Below, in pieces: positions 21,451 to 31,178 of a stretch of DNA of 64,000 nt (within the stretch, counting starts at the first letter, position 1; every line of letters begins with the position of its first letter). The stretch comes from Brevundimonas sp. Root1279 (GTDB lineage: Bacteria > Pseudomonadota > Alphaproteobacteria > Caulobacterales > Caulobacteraceae). The stretch spans positions 366,001 through 430,000 of the forward strand of contig NZ_LMEB01000005.1 of NCBI RefSeq assembly GCF_001425945.1, in the 5' to 3' direction. A model generated the notes under the pieces. The model was not told where the DNA came from and made no database searches. It saw only the letters and a program-made list of their open reading frames with translations. The translations under genes were made by a program, and so were the position numbers.

Positions 21451-21837
21451 TCAGGCGTGGGGCGGGGCGGTCGACGGCGGGCGCGGCGGCGCGCGGGCGG
21501 GCGGCGGTGGAGCCGCGGCCTGGGGAGTGTAGGCGATGGCCTCGGCCGAGGCGGGGGTGATGGTCGGCTCGGGCGTCGGCGGGGCGGGCAGGGCGGCCAG
21601 CAGCGGCATGACGCAGGCGGCGCATTTGGGCAGGTGGGTCTTGCCCGCCGGGCCGTCCATGTCGCCGCCCAGCTGGACCTCCATCGGCCCCTGGGCCGAG
21701 CAGATGATCAGCGGCTGGCCGGGCTGGACCGCGGCCAGGGCCGCGAACGGGAACAGGCTGCCGAGCGTGATCGCGAACACCGCGGCCAGGAAGGCCAGCG
21801 ACTTCGAAAGCGACCAATTGTCGGCCCGGGCGTTCAC
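21451..21837 (-). CDS. DUF2946-type small protein, first gene of the copper-type cluster
   Basis: This 128-residue protein has one N-terminal hydrophobic segment (residues 12-38) and a CxxC pair at Cys72 and Cys75 (PKCAACVMPLL) plus Cys46, matching DUF2946 proteins that usually accompany copper-uptake genes. The C-terminal 45 residues are almost entirely proline and alanine. It begins with GTG at 21837, supported by an excellent AGGAGGG site. Its role is unknown; the cysteines and neighbours suggest metal binding or sensing in the periplasm. Confidence 0.7.
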   Translation of the reverse strand: MNARADNWSLSKSLAFLAAVFAITLGSLFPFAALAAVQPGQPLIICSAQGPMEVQLGGDMDGPAGKTHLPKCAACVMPLLAALPAPPTPEPTITPASAEAIAYTPQAAAPPPPARAPPRPPSTAPPHA

Positions 21838-21896
21838 GCCGCCCTCCTAGCCGGGCGCGGGCCGCTTGGGAACCGCGACCGTACGTCTCGGCTGGA

Positions 21897-22526
21897 CTAG
21901 CCGCCGTTCCGCGCGTCCTGCGCCGCCTGGCGGGGGCTGAACTTGGGGGCCGGGGCCAGGCGCATGACCTCGGCCTGATAGCGGTCGTCGTCGCCGGCCA
22001 GGGCGAAGGGCAGGGCGTCGGCGCAGGCGTCCAGCATCGGCTGCAGCCAGGCCTGGTCGGCCTTGTGGAAGTCGCTCAGCACATGGCCGTGGACCAGCTG
22101 CGGCTCGCCCGGATGACCGATGCCCATGCGGGCGCGGCGGAAGTCGGCGCCCAGCTGGCTGATCAGGCTGCGCACGCCGTTCTGGCCGGCGGCGCCGCCG
22201 CCCAACTTCATGCGGAAGCGGCCCGGGGCCAGGTCGATCTCGTCATGGAAGACGATGACGTCGGCCGGTTGGACCTTGTAGAAGCGCGCCGCCTCGCCGA
22301 CGGCCCGGCCGCTCTCGTTCATATAGGTCTGGGGCTTCATCAGCAGGACCTTGACCGGCCCCTTGACCGTGGTGACCTCGCCCTCGCGGATCACCGACTG
22401 GAATTTGGCGCGCTCCGGCCCGAACGACCAGCGGCGCGCGATCTCGTCGGCGGCCATGAAGCCGATGTTGTGGCGGTTGCCCTGGTATTTCGGACCCGGG
22501 TTGCCCAGGCCGGCGACGATGATCAT
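21897..22526 (-). CDS. pth: Peptidyl-tRNA hydrolase
   Basis: Pth releases peptides from peptidyl-tRNAs that dropped off ribosomes. The 209-residue protein begins MIIVAGLGNPGPKYQGNRHN, contains the catalytic His in NRHNIGF and the conserved Asp region FHDEIDL, and has the KLGGGAAGQNG loop in which the Asn contacts tRNA. The start at 22526 matches the family N terminus; the upstream in-frame ATG would add ten unrelated residues. It follows rplY on the same strand, the conserved alphaproteobacterial order, with a hairpin between them. Confidence 0.96.
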   Translation of the reverse strand: MIIVAGLGNPGPKYQGNRHNIGFMAADEIARRWSFGPERAKFQSVIREGEVTTVKGPVKVLLMKPQTYMNESGRAVGEAARFYKVQPADVIVFHDEIDLAPGRFRMKLGGGAAGQNGVRSLISQLGADFRRARMGIGHPGEPQLVHGHVLSDFHKADQAWLQPMLDACADALPFALAGDDDRYQAEVMRLAPAPKFSPRQAAQDARNGG

Positions 22527-22548
22527 GGCATGCTCCGGACAAGGAAAC

Positions 22549-22574
22549 GGCCCCATCCGTAACCGGAAGGGGCC
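22549..22574 (-). terminator. Hairpin between rplY and pth, possible weak terminator or attenuator
   Basis: GGCCCC at 22549-22554 pairs with GGGGCC at 22569-22574, and the inner bases continue the stem with one T-T mismatch. On the minus strand it is followed by GTTTCC, a weak U-tract, only about 22 bp before the pth start. It may lower pth expression relative to rplY. Confidence 0.45.
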
Positions 22575-22604
22575 GCTCCAGATAACAGTCGATCGTAGGA
22601 GGCG

Positions 22605-23309
22605 TTAGCCTTCCGACGATTCGCCCTCGGCGGCGGCGTCTTCGCCTTCGGCCTGTTCGGTGGCCGGGACGTCCTCGGCAGCGGCCTCGGCGGCGGCGGC
22701 CTGTTCCTCGGCGATGGCTTCTTCGATCTCGTCAGCAGCCTTGGCGGCCGACGAGGCCTTGATCGAGGCGATCACGAAGTCGCGGTCGGTGATGGTCGGC
22801 TCGACCTCTTCCGTGCCCTTCAGGTCGGTCCAGCGGATGGTGTCGCCCAGCTTGTGGCCGGCCAGATCGACGATCAGGTCTTCCGGGATGTGGTCCGCGC
22901 GGACCTTCACTTCGACCGAGTGACGGACGATTTCCAGCGAGCCGCCCTGACGGAAGGCTTCGCACTGGTCCTGGTTGATGAAGTGCACCGGCACTTCGAT
23001 CTTGATGGTCTGCTTTTCGTCGACGCGCATCAGGTCGAAGTGCAGCGGGCGGTCCGACACCGGGTCGAACTGCACGTCGCGGGCGATGACCGGCTGGGTT
23101 TCCTTGCCGTACTTCAGGGTCACCAGGTGGCCCAGGAGCTTGCCGGTGTAGAGGGACTTGCGGAAGTCCTTCTCGTTCACCGAAATGGCGACGGGGGCCT
23201 TGTCGCCGCCGTACAGGACGCCCGGGACCATGCCCGCACGACGCGCGGCGCGGGCGCCACCGGTGCCAACGCCGTCACGGACGTCGACGTTCAGAATGAT
23301 CTCGGCCAT
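22605..23309 (-). CDS. rplY: Ribosomal protein bL25 (general stress protein Ctc form)
   Basis: bL25 binds 5S rRNA in the large subunit. This 234-residue form has the N-terminal L25 domain (residues 1-95, with VRDGVGTGGARAARRAG and VLYGGDK) and the C-terminal TL5/Ctc beta domain (about 100-185). It ends in an acidic Glu/Ala-rich tail of about 45 residues, usual in alphaproteobacteria. The start at 23309 has GAGGCGAG upstream and removes a spurious N-terminal extension. Confidence 0.95.
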   Translation of the reverse strand: MAEIILNVDVRDGVGTGGARAARRAGMVPGVLYGGDKAPVAISVNEKDFRKSLYTGKLLGHLVTLKYGKETQPVIARDVQFDPVSDRPLHFDLMRVDEKQTIKIEVPVHFINQDQCEAFRQGGSLEIVRHSVEVKVRADHIPEDLIVDLAGHKLGDTIRWTDLKGTEEVEPTITDRDFVIASIKASSAAKAADEIEEAIAEEQAAAAEAAAEDVPATEQAEGEDAAAEGESSEG

Positions 23310-23454
23310 CTGGCTCGCCTCAACAACAGAAGCGCCGCGCTGACATATACTGCCGCGCGGCGGGGTCCTCGAACCCTCGGAATTCAAGAGCGCGGGCTAT
23401 TACACGCAGACGCCGCGGGACGCAACCGTCTCCGCGGCGTCTTGTGCTCCGCGA

Positions 23455-24549
23455 TCAGCTTCGGCCGTTCAGTGCGGCCGTTGCGGTGGTCGAAGCGGCG
23501 GCCGCTCCAGCGGCGACCGACGTCTGCAGCGGCACCTCGCCCTCGCCCGGAGTCGCGTGCATCGGGACGGTCGGCGGGGCCGGGCGGACGTAGTTCGCCG
23601 TGCAGGTGGCCAGGTCACGCGCCACGTGGCGGCCGACGCAGAAGATGTCCTCATAGCTGGGGCGCGAGGCCGCCAGGCACTGGAAGAGCATCAGCTTGGA
23701 CATGTTCAGGCAGAACTCGTTGGTCTGCTCGACGGTCAGGGCCTCGGTGTTGGCGCGGGCGTCCTCGCCGCCGGCCCCCAAGGCCGCCAGAGCCGCCAGG
23801 GCCAGCGAACGCACCACGGCGGGGGTGTAGGGCGGCGTGGCCTGCGCGGGAGCGACCTCGAGGCCGGCGCCGCTGTTGGCGGCGGCGAACAAGCGGGCCG
23901 ATTCTTCGGCCGAGGGCAGCATCTGGTTGGCCGACAGGGTCTTGGTCGTCTGCAGGCGGACTTCGCGGTTCTGCACGTGGGCGACGGCCCAGCGGCGGCG
24001 CGGGTCCGAGCGGCCCTGGATGGTGTAGGCGTCCTGCTCGACCGCGTCGGCGATCAGCAGCATGGCGGCCGAGTCCTTGCCGATCGTTTCGACGATCAGG
24101 CCGGCGGCGGCGTCCGCCCCGGGCAGGGTGGCGGCGTAGGCTGGGTCGGCGATGATGCGCGCGATCACTTCCTGGCGGGTGGTCGGATCGGTCGCGAAGG
24201 TGCGGACGCCGTTGACGAACTCGGGCGACTGCAGAGCCAGGATCGAGCCGTACGCGATCATGCCGCGCGACAGCTGGGTCGGCTCATAGGCGGAGCCCTT
24301 GCGCAGGGCGGCCTGGATGGACTCGGCGTCCGGGAAGCCGCCCGGCGGGATGGTGCCGACGTCGCGCATGAAGGCGACGTAGATCGAGGCGGCCTGGGCC
24401 ACGCCCTCGTTCATGCTCACGGCCGGCGGCGGCGGCGGCGGGGGTGGCGGCGGAGCAGGCTCCGGCTCCGGGGTGGCGCAACTGGCCAGAATGGCCGCGG
24501 CGGCAACGGCGGCGAGCGCCAGTCCCCTACGCACGTGAGCTTCAACCAT
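23455..24549 (-). CDS. Putative lipoprotein, paralog of the gene at 24682
   Basis: This 364-residue protein has a lipoprotein signal with lipobox LASC, then a run of ten prolines. Two conserved regions follow: a helical domain at about residues 50-220, and a four-cysteine module near residues 275-320 with the stretch SKLMLFQCLAASRPSYED followed by CVGRHVARDLATC. The tail is Ala/Thr-rich. I do not recognise the family. The paralog immediately upstream shares both regions at roughly half identity with the same cysteine spacing. The start was placed at the second in-frame ATG (24549), which gives the best signal peptide. A secreted or periplasmic disulfide-bonded structural role is inferred. Confidence 0.7.
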   Translation of the reverse strand: MVEAHVRRGLALAAVAAAAILASCATPEPEPAPPPPPPPPPPAVSMNEGVAQAASIYVAFMRDVGTIPPGGFPDAESIQAALRKGSAYEPTQLSRGMIAYGSILALQSPEFVNGVRTFATDPTTRQEVIARIIADPAYAATLPGADAAAGLIVETIGKDSAAMLLIADAVEQDAYTIQGRSDPRRRWAVAHVQNREVRLQTTKTLSANQMLPSAEESARLFAAANSGAGLEVAPAQATPPYTPAVVRSLALAALAALGAGGEDARANTEALTVEQTNEFCLNMSKLMLFQCLAASRPSYEDIFCVGRHVARDLATCTANYVRPAPPTVPMHATPGEGEVPLQTSVAAGAAAASTTATAALNGRS

Positions 24550-24681
24550 GCATACCCCCAACGACCCGTGCGTCCGCTTTCAGACGCGAATGACGACCAT
24601 CGCTTATATCGCGGCCAAAAGGGTTCGCCGAGCGTTAATCCAAGCGTAGCAATAAGATGCGTCGCGAGGGCGACATTTCCG

Positions 24682-25947
24682 TCAGCGTTCTGCGCCCGGT
24701 CCGGTGTTGAGCCGCTCGGTGATCGAACTGGCCGGCGAGGCGGGGCCCGGGGTCGGCGCGGGGGACTGGGCCGGAGTCTGCGCCGGGGTCACAGGCCGCG
24801 GCCGCGGCGTCGGGGTCTGGATGCGCGGCGCCGGCGGCGTGACGCGCGCCGGCGTCGGGGTCGGTGTCGGGGCCGGTTCGCTGCGGGCCGGCGGGTCCGG
24901 CGTGAACGGGGCAGGAGTGATCGACGGCGCCGGCACCACGTCCGAGACGGTTACGATCGCCGCGGGCATCGCCGCGCCGCGGGTGCAGGTGGCCAGGTCG
25001 CGCACGACGTGCCGCCCGACGCAGAACATGTCCTCATAGCTCGGTCGCGACGCGGCCAGGCACTGGAAGAGCATCAGTTTGGACAGGTTGAGGCAGCGCT
25101 CGCTGACGGCCTCGACCTGCAGGGCCTCGGTGTTGGCCCGGTCGCCCTCGCCGAGCGCAGCCAGAGCCGCAATGGCCAGGGCCCGTTCGATCACCGGCGG
25201 ATAGGGCGGCCTGCGGCGCTGTCCTTCGCTGGACAGCTCGCGTCCGCCCTGAGCCGCCGCCAGCAGTTCGGCGGCTTCGGAGGCGGAGGGCAGCACGTCC
25301 TGCGCCGACAGGGCCTTGGTCCGGGCCAGCCGGCCCTCGCGGTCGAACACCTCGGCCACGCCCCAGCCGCGCCGCGGATCGTGCCGGGCCTGGACGGCGT
25401 AGGCGTCGTTCTCGACCGAGTTGGCGGCGCGACTCAGGGCGTCGATGTCCCGCTTCAGCATCGAGGTGACCAGCTGGGCCGCAGCGTCCGCGCCGTCGAT
25501 GTACGAGGCCTGCCGGGGGTCGGCGATGATCTTGGCGACCAGCTCGCGGCGCGCATCCGGATTGAGCGTGTACTGCCGCACCCCGGCGACATACTCCGGC
25601 GACTGCAGGGCCAGGATCGAGGCGTAGGCCACCAGGCCGCGCGAAAGCTGTTCGGCATTGTAGGACGAGCCGCTGCGCAGGGCCGCCTGCACCGCTTCGG
25701 GGCTGTCGAAGCCGCCCTGCATGGCCGACATCTCGCGAGTGAAGGCGACATAGACCGCCGCGGCCTCGGCCACGCCCGCGTCCAGCCTCACCGGCGGGGG
25801 GGCAAGCGCGGCGGCCGCTTCGGCGGCGGCGCGTTCCGCGGCCGCCTGGGCCTGCAGCTCAGCCTGGGTGGTCCCGCAGCTGGCCAGCACGGCGGCGGCG
25901 ACGATGGCGGCCACGGCGACGCCGCGGCGTTGGACAGCCGATCTCAT
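24682..25947 (-). CDS. Putative lipoprotein, paralog of the gene at 23455
   Basis: This 421-residue protein has a lipoprotein signal with LASC (Cys24), an Ala/Glu-rich helical linker, a helical domain at about residues 55-230, the four-cysteine module near 285-330 (SKLMLFQCLAASRPSYED, then CVGRHVVRDLATC), and a ~90-residue Pro/Thr/Ala-rich tail with repeated TPTP units. It shares ordered blocks with its neighbour, such as QLSRG.(I/A)AY.SILALQSPE and DAYxxQxRxDPRR. The two genes are 132 bp apart, on the same strand, between prs and rplY. No known family was recognised; the pair may be confined to Caulobacterales. Confidence 0.7.
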   Translation of the reverse strand: MRSAVQRRGVAVAAIVAAAVLASCGTTQAELQAQAAAERAAAEAAAALAPPPVRLDAGVAEAAAVYVAFTREMSAMQGGFDSPEAVQAALRSGSSYNAEQLSRGLVAYASILALQSPEYVAGVRQYTLNPDARRELVAKIIADPRQASYIDGADAAAQLVTSMLKRDIDALSRAANSVENDAYAVQARHDPRRGWGVAEVFDREGRLARTKALSAQDVLPSASEAAELLAAAQGGRELSSEGQRRRPPYPPVIERALAIAALAALGEGDRANTEALQVEAVSERCLNLSKLMLFQCLAASRPSYEDMFCVGRHVVRDLATCTRGAAMPAAIVTVSDVVPAPSITPAPFTPDPPARSEPAPTPTPTPARVTPPAPRIQTPTPRPRPVTPAQTPAQSPAPTPGPASPASSITERLNTGPGAER

Positions 25948-26031
25948 ACGAACTCCTCGGAATGCCGACGCCCCATCAACGCCGAACCGTAGGGCGCTAA
26001 TACGGCGGGCCCGAAGGCGTTCCGCGAAAAC

Positions 26032-26967
<936 letters not shown>

Positions 26968-27172
26968 GTCCGGTCATCCTTTCGCCGTCATCGCCCGGCT
27001 CATTCGCCGCCGTGGCGTTGGCGCGCTACATATCAGGGGACGGCGGGGCCACAAGGCGCTGAGCGTCTTTTTGAACGACTTCTTCTCGCATTGGCGTGGA
27101 CTTGTCGGCTGGTGTAGAGATCGCGTCTCGTTCCCAGGGGGCGTCGGCGGGGGGCAAACCCGTCGGCATGTC

Positions 27173-28033
27173 ATGTTGAGGTCGTCCTTGCTCGCTTCGA
27201 AGATTCGCACTGGCCTGATCCTGTCGGCCGTGGCCGTCTCAGCCCTGACGATGGCGGCGTGCGCCGGCCGCTCCGACCGGCCCCGCCTGGCTTACGAAGA
27301 GCGCCCGGTCGAGGCCCTGTACAACACCGGCTACCAGCGCCTGGAAAGCCAGCGCTGGGCCGACGCGATCGACTATTTCCAGGAGGTCGAGCGCCAGCAT
27401 CCGTATTCGGAGTGGTCGCGCCGCGCGATCCTGATGCAGATCTACGCCCACTATCAGAACAACAACTACGCCGAGGCCATCGCCGCCTCGGACCGCTTCA
27501 TCCAGCTGTTCCCGGGCAATCCCAGCGCGCCGTACGCTTTTTACATGAAGGCGCTGAGCAATTTCGAGCAGATCACCGACGTCGGCCGCGACCAGGGCTA
27601 CGCCCAGGCGGCGCTCGACGGCCTGCGTGACGTGGTTCGCCGCTACCCCGGGACCACCTATGCCAGCGACGCCACGGTCAAGATCGACATGGTCAACGAC
27701 CAGCTCGCCGGCAAGGAAATGGCGATCGGCCGCTACTACCAGCGCGCCGGCCAGCCGCTGGCGGCGCTGAACCGCTACAAGGCGGTGATCGACAACCAGG
27801 CCTATCAGCGCACCTCGCACACGCCTGAGGCCCTGTTCCGGCTCGTCGAGGTCAATCTGATGCTCGGCCTGAAGGAAGAGGCGACCCGCAACGGCGCCGT
27901 GCTCGGTCACAACTATCCGGGCAGCCCCTGGTACGCCGAGGCCTACGCCCTGCTGACTGAAGAAGGCCAGCGTCCCGACGTGGCGCCGAGCGGTGAGCGC
28001 GAGAGCTGGCTGCGCCGGATCATCCCGGGCTGA
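27173..28033 (+). CDS. bamD: Outer-membrane protein assembly factor BamD
   Basis: BamD is the essential lipoprotein of the BAM complex that folds outer-membrane proteins. The 286-residue protein has a lipoprotein signal ending TMAAC, then tetratricopeptide repeats including LYNTGYQRLESQRWADAI and HPYSEWSRRAILMQIYA, which are the family landmarks, and the conserved RYPGTTYASDA segment. I start it at the ATG at 27173, which gives the signal peptide; the ORF open further upstream is not coding-like. It is followed by recN, 144 bp away, an arrangement (bamD-recN) seen in many alphaproteobacteria. Confidence 0.93.
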   Translation: MLRSSLLASKIRTGLILSAVAVSALTMAACAGRSDRPRLAYEERPVEALYNTGYQRLESQRWADAIDYFQEVERQHPYSEWSRRAILMQIYAHYQNNNYAEAIAASDRFIQLFPGNPSAPYAFYMKALSNFEQITDVGRDQGYAQAALDGLRDVVRRYPGTTYASDATVKIDMVNDQLAGKEMAIGRYYQRAGQPLAALNRYKAVIDNQAYQRTSHTPEALFRLVEVNLMLGLKEEATRNGAVLGHNYPGSPWYAEAYALLTEEGQRPDVAPSGERESWLRRIIPG

Positions 28034-28034
28034 C

Positions 28035-28049
28035 GTTTCCGATATGTTC
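28035..28049 (+). promoter_or_regulatory. Near-consensus LexA box upstream of recN
   Basis: The sequence GTTT-N7-GTTC differs at one base from the alphaproteobacterial LexA operator GTTC-N7-GTTC. It lies 129 bp before the recN start. recN is SOS-induced in many bacteria, so function is plausible but the mismatch weakens it. Confidence 0.35.
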
Positions 28050-28177
28050 CGCTAACCTCGGGCTTTACCCGGGGGGCGAACAGCCAGCATTCTCCGGCGT
28101 CGCCCGAGAGATCGATTCGTCTTGCCTCATCCTGATCACCGCGTTTCCGGTCCCTTGAGCCTCGGCGGAGCAGCCCC

Positions 28178-29878
28178 TTGCTGACCGCCCTGTCGATCCG
28201 CGACATCGTGCTGGTGGATGTGCTCGACCTCGACGTCGAGCACGGCCTGACCGTGCTGACCGGCGAGACCGGGGCCGGCAAGTCGATCATCCTGGACGCC
28301 CTCGGCCTGGCGCTGGGCGCGCGCGCCGACGCCGGCCTGGTCCGCGCCGGGGCCAAACAGGCCTCGGCCACCGCCGTCTTCACCGCCCCTGACGACGACG
28401 CCCTGATCGAGCTGATCGCCGAGCGGGGCTTCGAGGTCACGCCGGGCGAGGAGCTTATTCTGCGCCGGACCCTGACGGCCGACGGCCGCAGCCGCGGCTT
28501 CGTCAACGACCAGCCCGCCGGCGTGGCCGCCCTGCGCGAGATCGGACAGGCCCTGGTCGAGGTCCACGGCCAGCACGAGACCGTCGGCCTGCTCGACTGG
28601 AAGACCCACCGCGCCCTGCTCGACATCTACGGCGGCCTGCAGCCCCAGCTGGCGGGCGTCGCCGCCGCCGCCGAGACGCTGAAGACCGCCGAGCGCGCGG
28701 TCGCCGAGCTCAAGGCCGCCGCCGCCGATGCGGCCGCCCACGCCGAGGAGCTGGCCCTGAACCTCGCCGAGTTGGACGCGCTGGATCCGCGCCCTGACGA
28801 GGAAACCGAACTCGCCGGCGAGCGCGCCTTGCTGGGCGCGGCCGAAAAGGCCATCGCCGACCTGTCGGACGCCCGCCAGTCGCTGGGCGGAGACAAGCTG
28901 TCGCGCAATCTGTCGGCCGCCCTGCGCGCCGTCGAACACGCCCGCCAGCGCGCGACCCAGTCGGGCGCCGAGGCCGATCACCCGCTGATCATCCGGCTGA
29001 CCGCCGCCGCCGAGGCCATCGACCGCACCCTGGTGGAGGCCGAGGAGGCCATCGCTTGCGTCGACTCAGCCGCCGACGCCTTCGACTTCGAGCCGGGCCG
29101 CCTCGACAAGACCGAGGAGCGGCTGTTCGCCCTGCGCGCCGCGGCCCGTAAGCTGAACACGTCCGTCGAGATGCTGCCGACCCTGCGCGAGCGCTTCCGC
29201 GAGCAGCTGCGCCTGATCGAGGACGGGGCCGACGCCATCACCGCCGCCGAACGCGCCGCCTCGGCCGCGCGCGAGTCCTATGACGTGGCGGCTATGCTGC
29301 TCACCTCGGCGCGCGAGGCCGCCGCCGATCGTCTGACCGCCGGGGTGATGGGCGAACTCGGCCCGCTCAAGCTGGACCGCGCCCGTTTCCGCGTGGCCTT
29401 CGAGCCGGTCCCCGACGGTCGTCGCGGCCCCCTCGGCGTCGAGACCGTGCGCTTCGAGATCGCCACCAACGCCGGGACGCCCTTCGGCCCGCTGGACGCC
29501 ATCGCGTCCGGTGGGGAACTGGCCCGCTTCGCCCTGGCCATGAAGGCCGCCCTGGCCGGCCGCGAGGGCCTGCGCCAGCCGGTGATGATCTTCGATGAAG
29601 TCGACCAGGGCGTCGGAGGCGCCGTGGCCGAAGCGGTCGGCTCGCGCCTGCAACGGCTGTCCAACGGGGCCCAGGTCCTGGTCGTCACCCACAGCCCCCA
29701 GGTCGCGGCCCGCGGCCACGCCCACTGGAAGGTGCGCAAGGCGGATGCGAACGGCCTGACCATGACCACGGTCGACACGCTCGACGAACAGGCCCGCGGC
29801 GAGGAGATCGCTCGCATGCTATCCGGCGCGACGATCACAGACGAGGCCCGGGCCGCGGCGCGCGCCCTGATCGGCTGA
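28178..29878 (+). CDS. recN: DNA repair protein RecN
   Basis: RecN is an SMC-like ATPase used in double-strand break repair. The 566-residue protein begins with MLTALSIRDIVLVD, carries Walker A GETGAGKS at residues 29-36, a central coiled coil (about 165-350) and the C-terminal head with the SGGELARFALAMK signature and Walker B FDEVDQGVGG. The start is TTG at 28178, with GGAG nine bases upstream, and it matches the family N terminus. Length is typical. Confidence 0.95.
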   Translation: MLTALSIRDIVLVDVLDLDVEHGLTVLTGETGAGKSIILDALGLALGARADAGLVRAGAKQASATAVFTAPDDDALIELIAERGFEVTPGEELILRRTLTADGRSRGFVNDQPAGVAALREIGQALVEVHGQHETVGLLDWKTHRALLDIYGGLQPQLAGVAAAAETLKTAERAVAELKAAAADAAAHAEELALNLAELDALDPRPDEETELAGERALLGAAEKAIADLSDARQSLGGDKLSRNLSAALRAVEHARQRATQSGAEADHPLIIRLTAAAEAIDRTLVEAEEAIACVDSAADAFDFEPGRLDKTEERLFALRAAARKLNTSVEMLPTLRERFREQLRLIEDGADAITAAERAASAARESYDVAAMLLTSAREAAADRLTAGVMGELGPLKLDRARFRVAFEPVPDGRRGPLGVETVRFEIATNAGTPFGPLDAIASGGELARFALAMKAALAGREGLRQPVMIFDEVDQGVGGAVAEAVGSRLQRLSNGAQVLVVTHSPQVAARGHAHWKVRKADANGLTMTTVDTLDEQARGEEIARMLSGATITDEARAAARALIG

Positions 29879-30196
29879 CCTCGCCACAAGGCTGGCGTGC
29901 CATCCGTGGCGCCTGGCCGCCGTTTCGCGCACCGGTCGGCGCCGCCAACCGTGGCGCCAACGTCATTCAGCTAGCGGGGCTCCTGGCGCTGCTAGACTCG
30001 TCCTGTCGTCCCACGCGTCAGACGCGCGCAAGGGCGCAGGTCTTTGAAATCACGAAACAGAATCCGCCGACGGTCGACTCGCCGTGGACCGTCCTGATGC
30101 TCGATCGGGCCGGTTCAGAGCTGCCGAGAACGCCGCCAGGGCGACGATCTCAGCGTCACGACAATTTCCTGCACTCGACCGTACCAAGTCTGGCGC
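29879..30196. other. 318-bp intergenic region after recN, no gene recognised
   Basis: No convincing ORF, RNA gene or strong terminator is visible here between convergent recN and the gene at 30197. It contains an imperfect direct repeat, CCATCCGTGGCGCC at 29900-29913 and CCAACCGTGGCGCC at 29945-29958, 45 bp apart, and a GANTC site in AACAGAATCCG near 30060. Confidence 0.5.
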
Positions 30197-31102
30197 CTAG
30201 GCGCCGAGGATCCAGCCTTCTTCCTGCTCGACCTGGGCGATCAGGGCCTCGTCGGCGGACTTGGGCGGACCGAAGGCCTTCGACAGGTCGCCGGTCTCGT
30301 CCAGCTTGGCGAGAGCCTCGGCGGTGACGCGGACCTGGGCCTGGTCCTTGTACTCGCCGGCCTCGGGCTTGGCGTTGAACATCGACGGCCAGACCTCGAC
30401 CACCAGGGCGGACAGCGGCTCGACGTCATCCGTCTTCAGCTCGCGCCAGCCGGTCCCGAACGGCCAGACGGCGCCCGACGGGCCGAGGCTCTCGAGCAGG
30501 CGGCGCACGGCCGGAATGCCGACCAGCGTCTGCCCGCCGACCGCGCCGGCGCCGTGCATCTGCCAGACCGACTTCGGCTGCAGCTTCCCCTTGCGGACGG
30601 CGTTCTCGGTGGCCCGGAACTCGGGGATGTCGGCTCCCGAGCCCGCCGGGGGCTTGGTCGTGGTCAGCCAGCGCTGGGCCTGCGACGCCGGGGCGCCCCA
30701 CATGGGCCAGGCCTGGTCGGTCATCAGCCGGTTCACCTTGGCCGCCACCTGGTAGCGGTTGTTGGTGTTGTCGGGCTTGTCGACGATGTTCGAGGCGATG
30801 AATTTCCACATCGCCTGCCACGGCGTCCCGTTCAGCTTCAGCCGCTCGGCGGTGCCTGCCGGGTAGCCGAAGTTGAAGTCGAAGCCGACCAGCACCCGGT
30901 CGCCGCGCTTGCGGTGATCCGCCAGCAGGGAGGCGAGCAGGGCTTCGCCCTCTGCGCGCGTGGCGACGTTGTGGGTCTCCGAGTACAGGCGGAAGCGCAC
31001 GTCGCGCTTGGCCACGCCGATCCAGACCGATTGTTCGCCGAGTTTCTTGCCCTCGGCGGCGGTCCAGTCAGCGATGATGTAGGCGTCGAACAGACGGGCC
31101 AC
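30197..31102 (-). CDS. Conserved hypothetical protein, possibly RNase H-like fold
   Basis: This 301-residue protein has no signal or membrane segment. The N terminus, with FDAYIIADWTAAE followed about 60 residues later by VLVGFDFNFGYP, places acidic residues at the ends of beta strands in the way RNase H-like/DUF429-like proteins do, but I cannot assign the family. The middle is rich in Trp and Asn and contains MHGAGAVGGQTLVGIP. It is not obviously in an operon; the next gene upstream in the same direction starts beyond 31179. Substrate and function are unknown. Confidence 0.65.
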   Translation of the reverse strand: MARLFDAYIIADWTAAEGKKLGEQSVWIGVAKRDVRFRLYSETHNVATRAEGEALLASLLADHRKRGDRVLVGFDFNFGYPAGTAERLKLNGTPWQAMWKFIASNIVDKPDNTNNRYQVAAKVNRLMTDQAWPMWGAPASQAQRWLTTTKPPAGSGADIPEFRATENAVRKGKLQPKSVWQMHGAGAVGGQTLVGIPAVRRLLESLGPSGAVWPFGTGWRELKTDDVEPLSALVVEVWPSMFNAKPEAGEYKDQAQVRVTAEALAKLDETGDLSKAFGPPKSADEALIAQVEQEEGWILGA

Positions 31103-31178
31103 GGCGGGCGCTCCAGGGGTACTCGGGCAACAGGGATGCGGGCTTCTAGCGCCCCCCGACGGTTCCCGGAAGGGCGTC

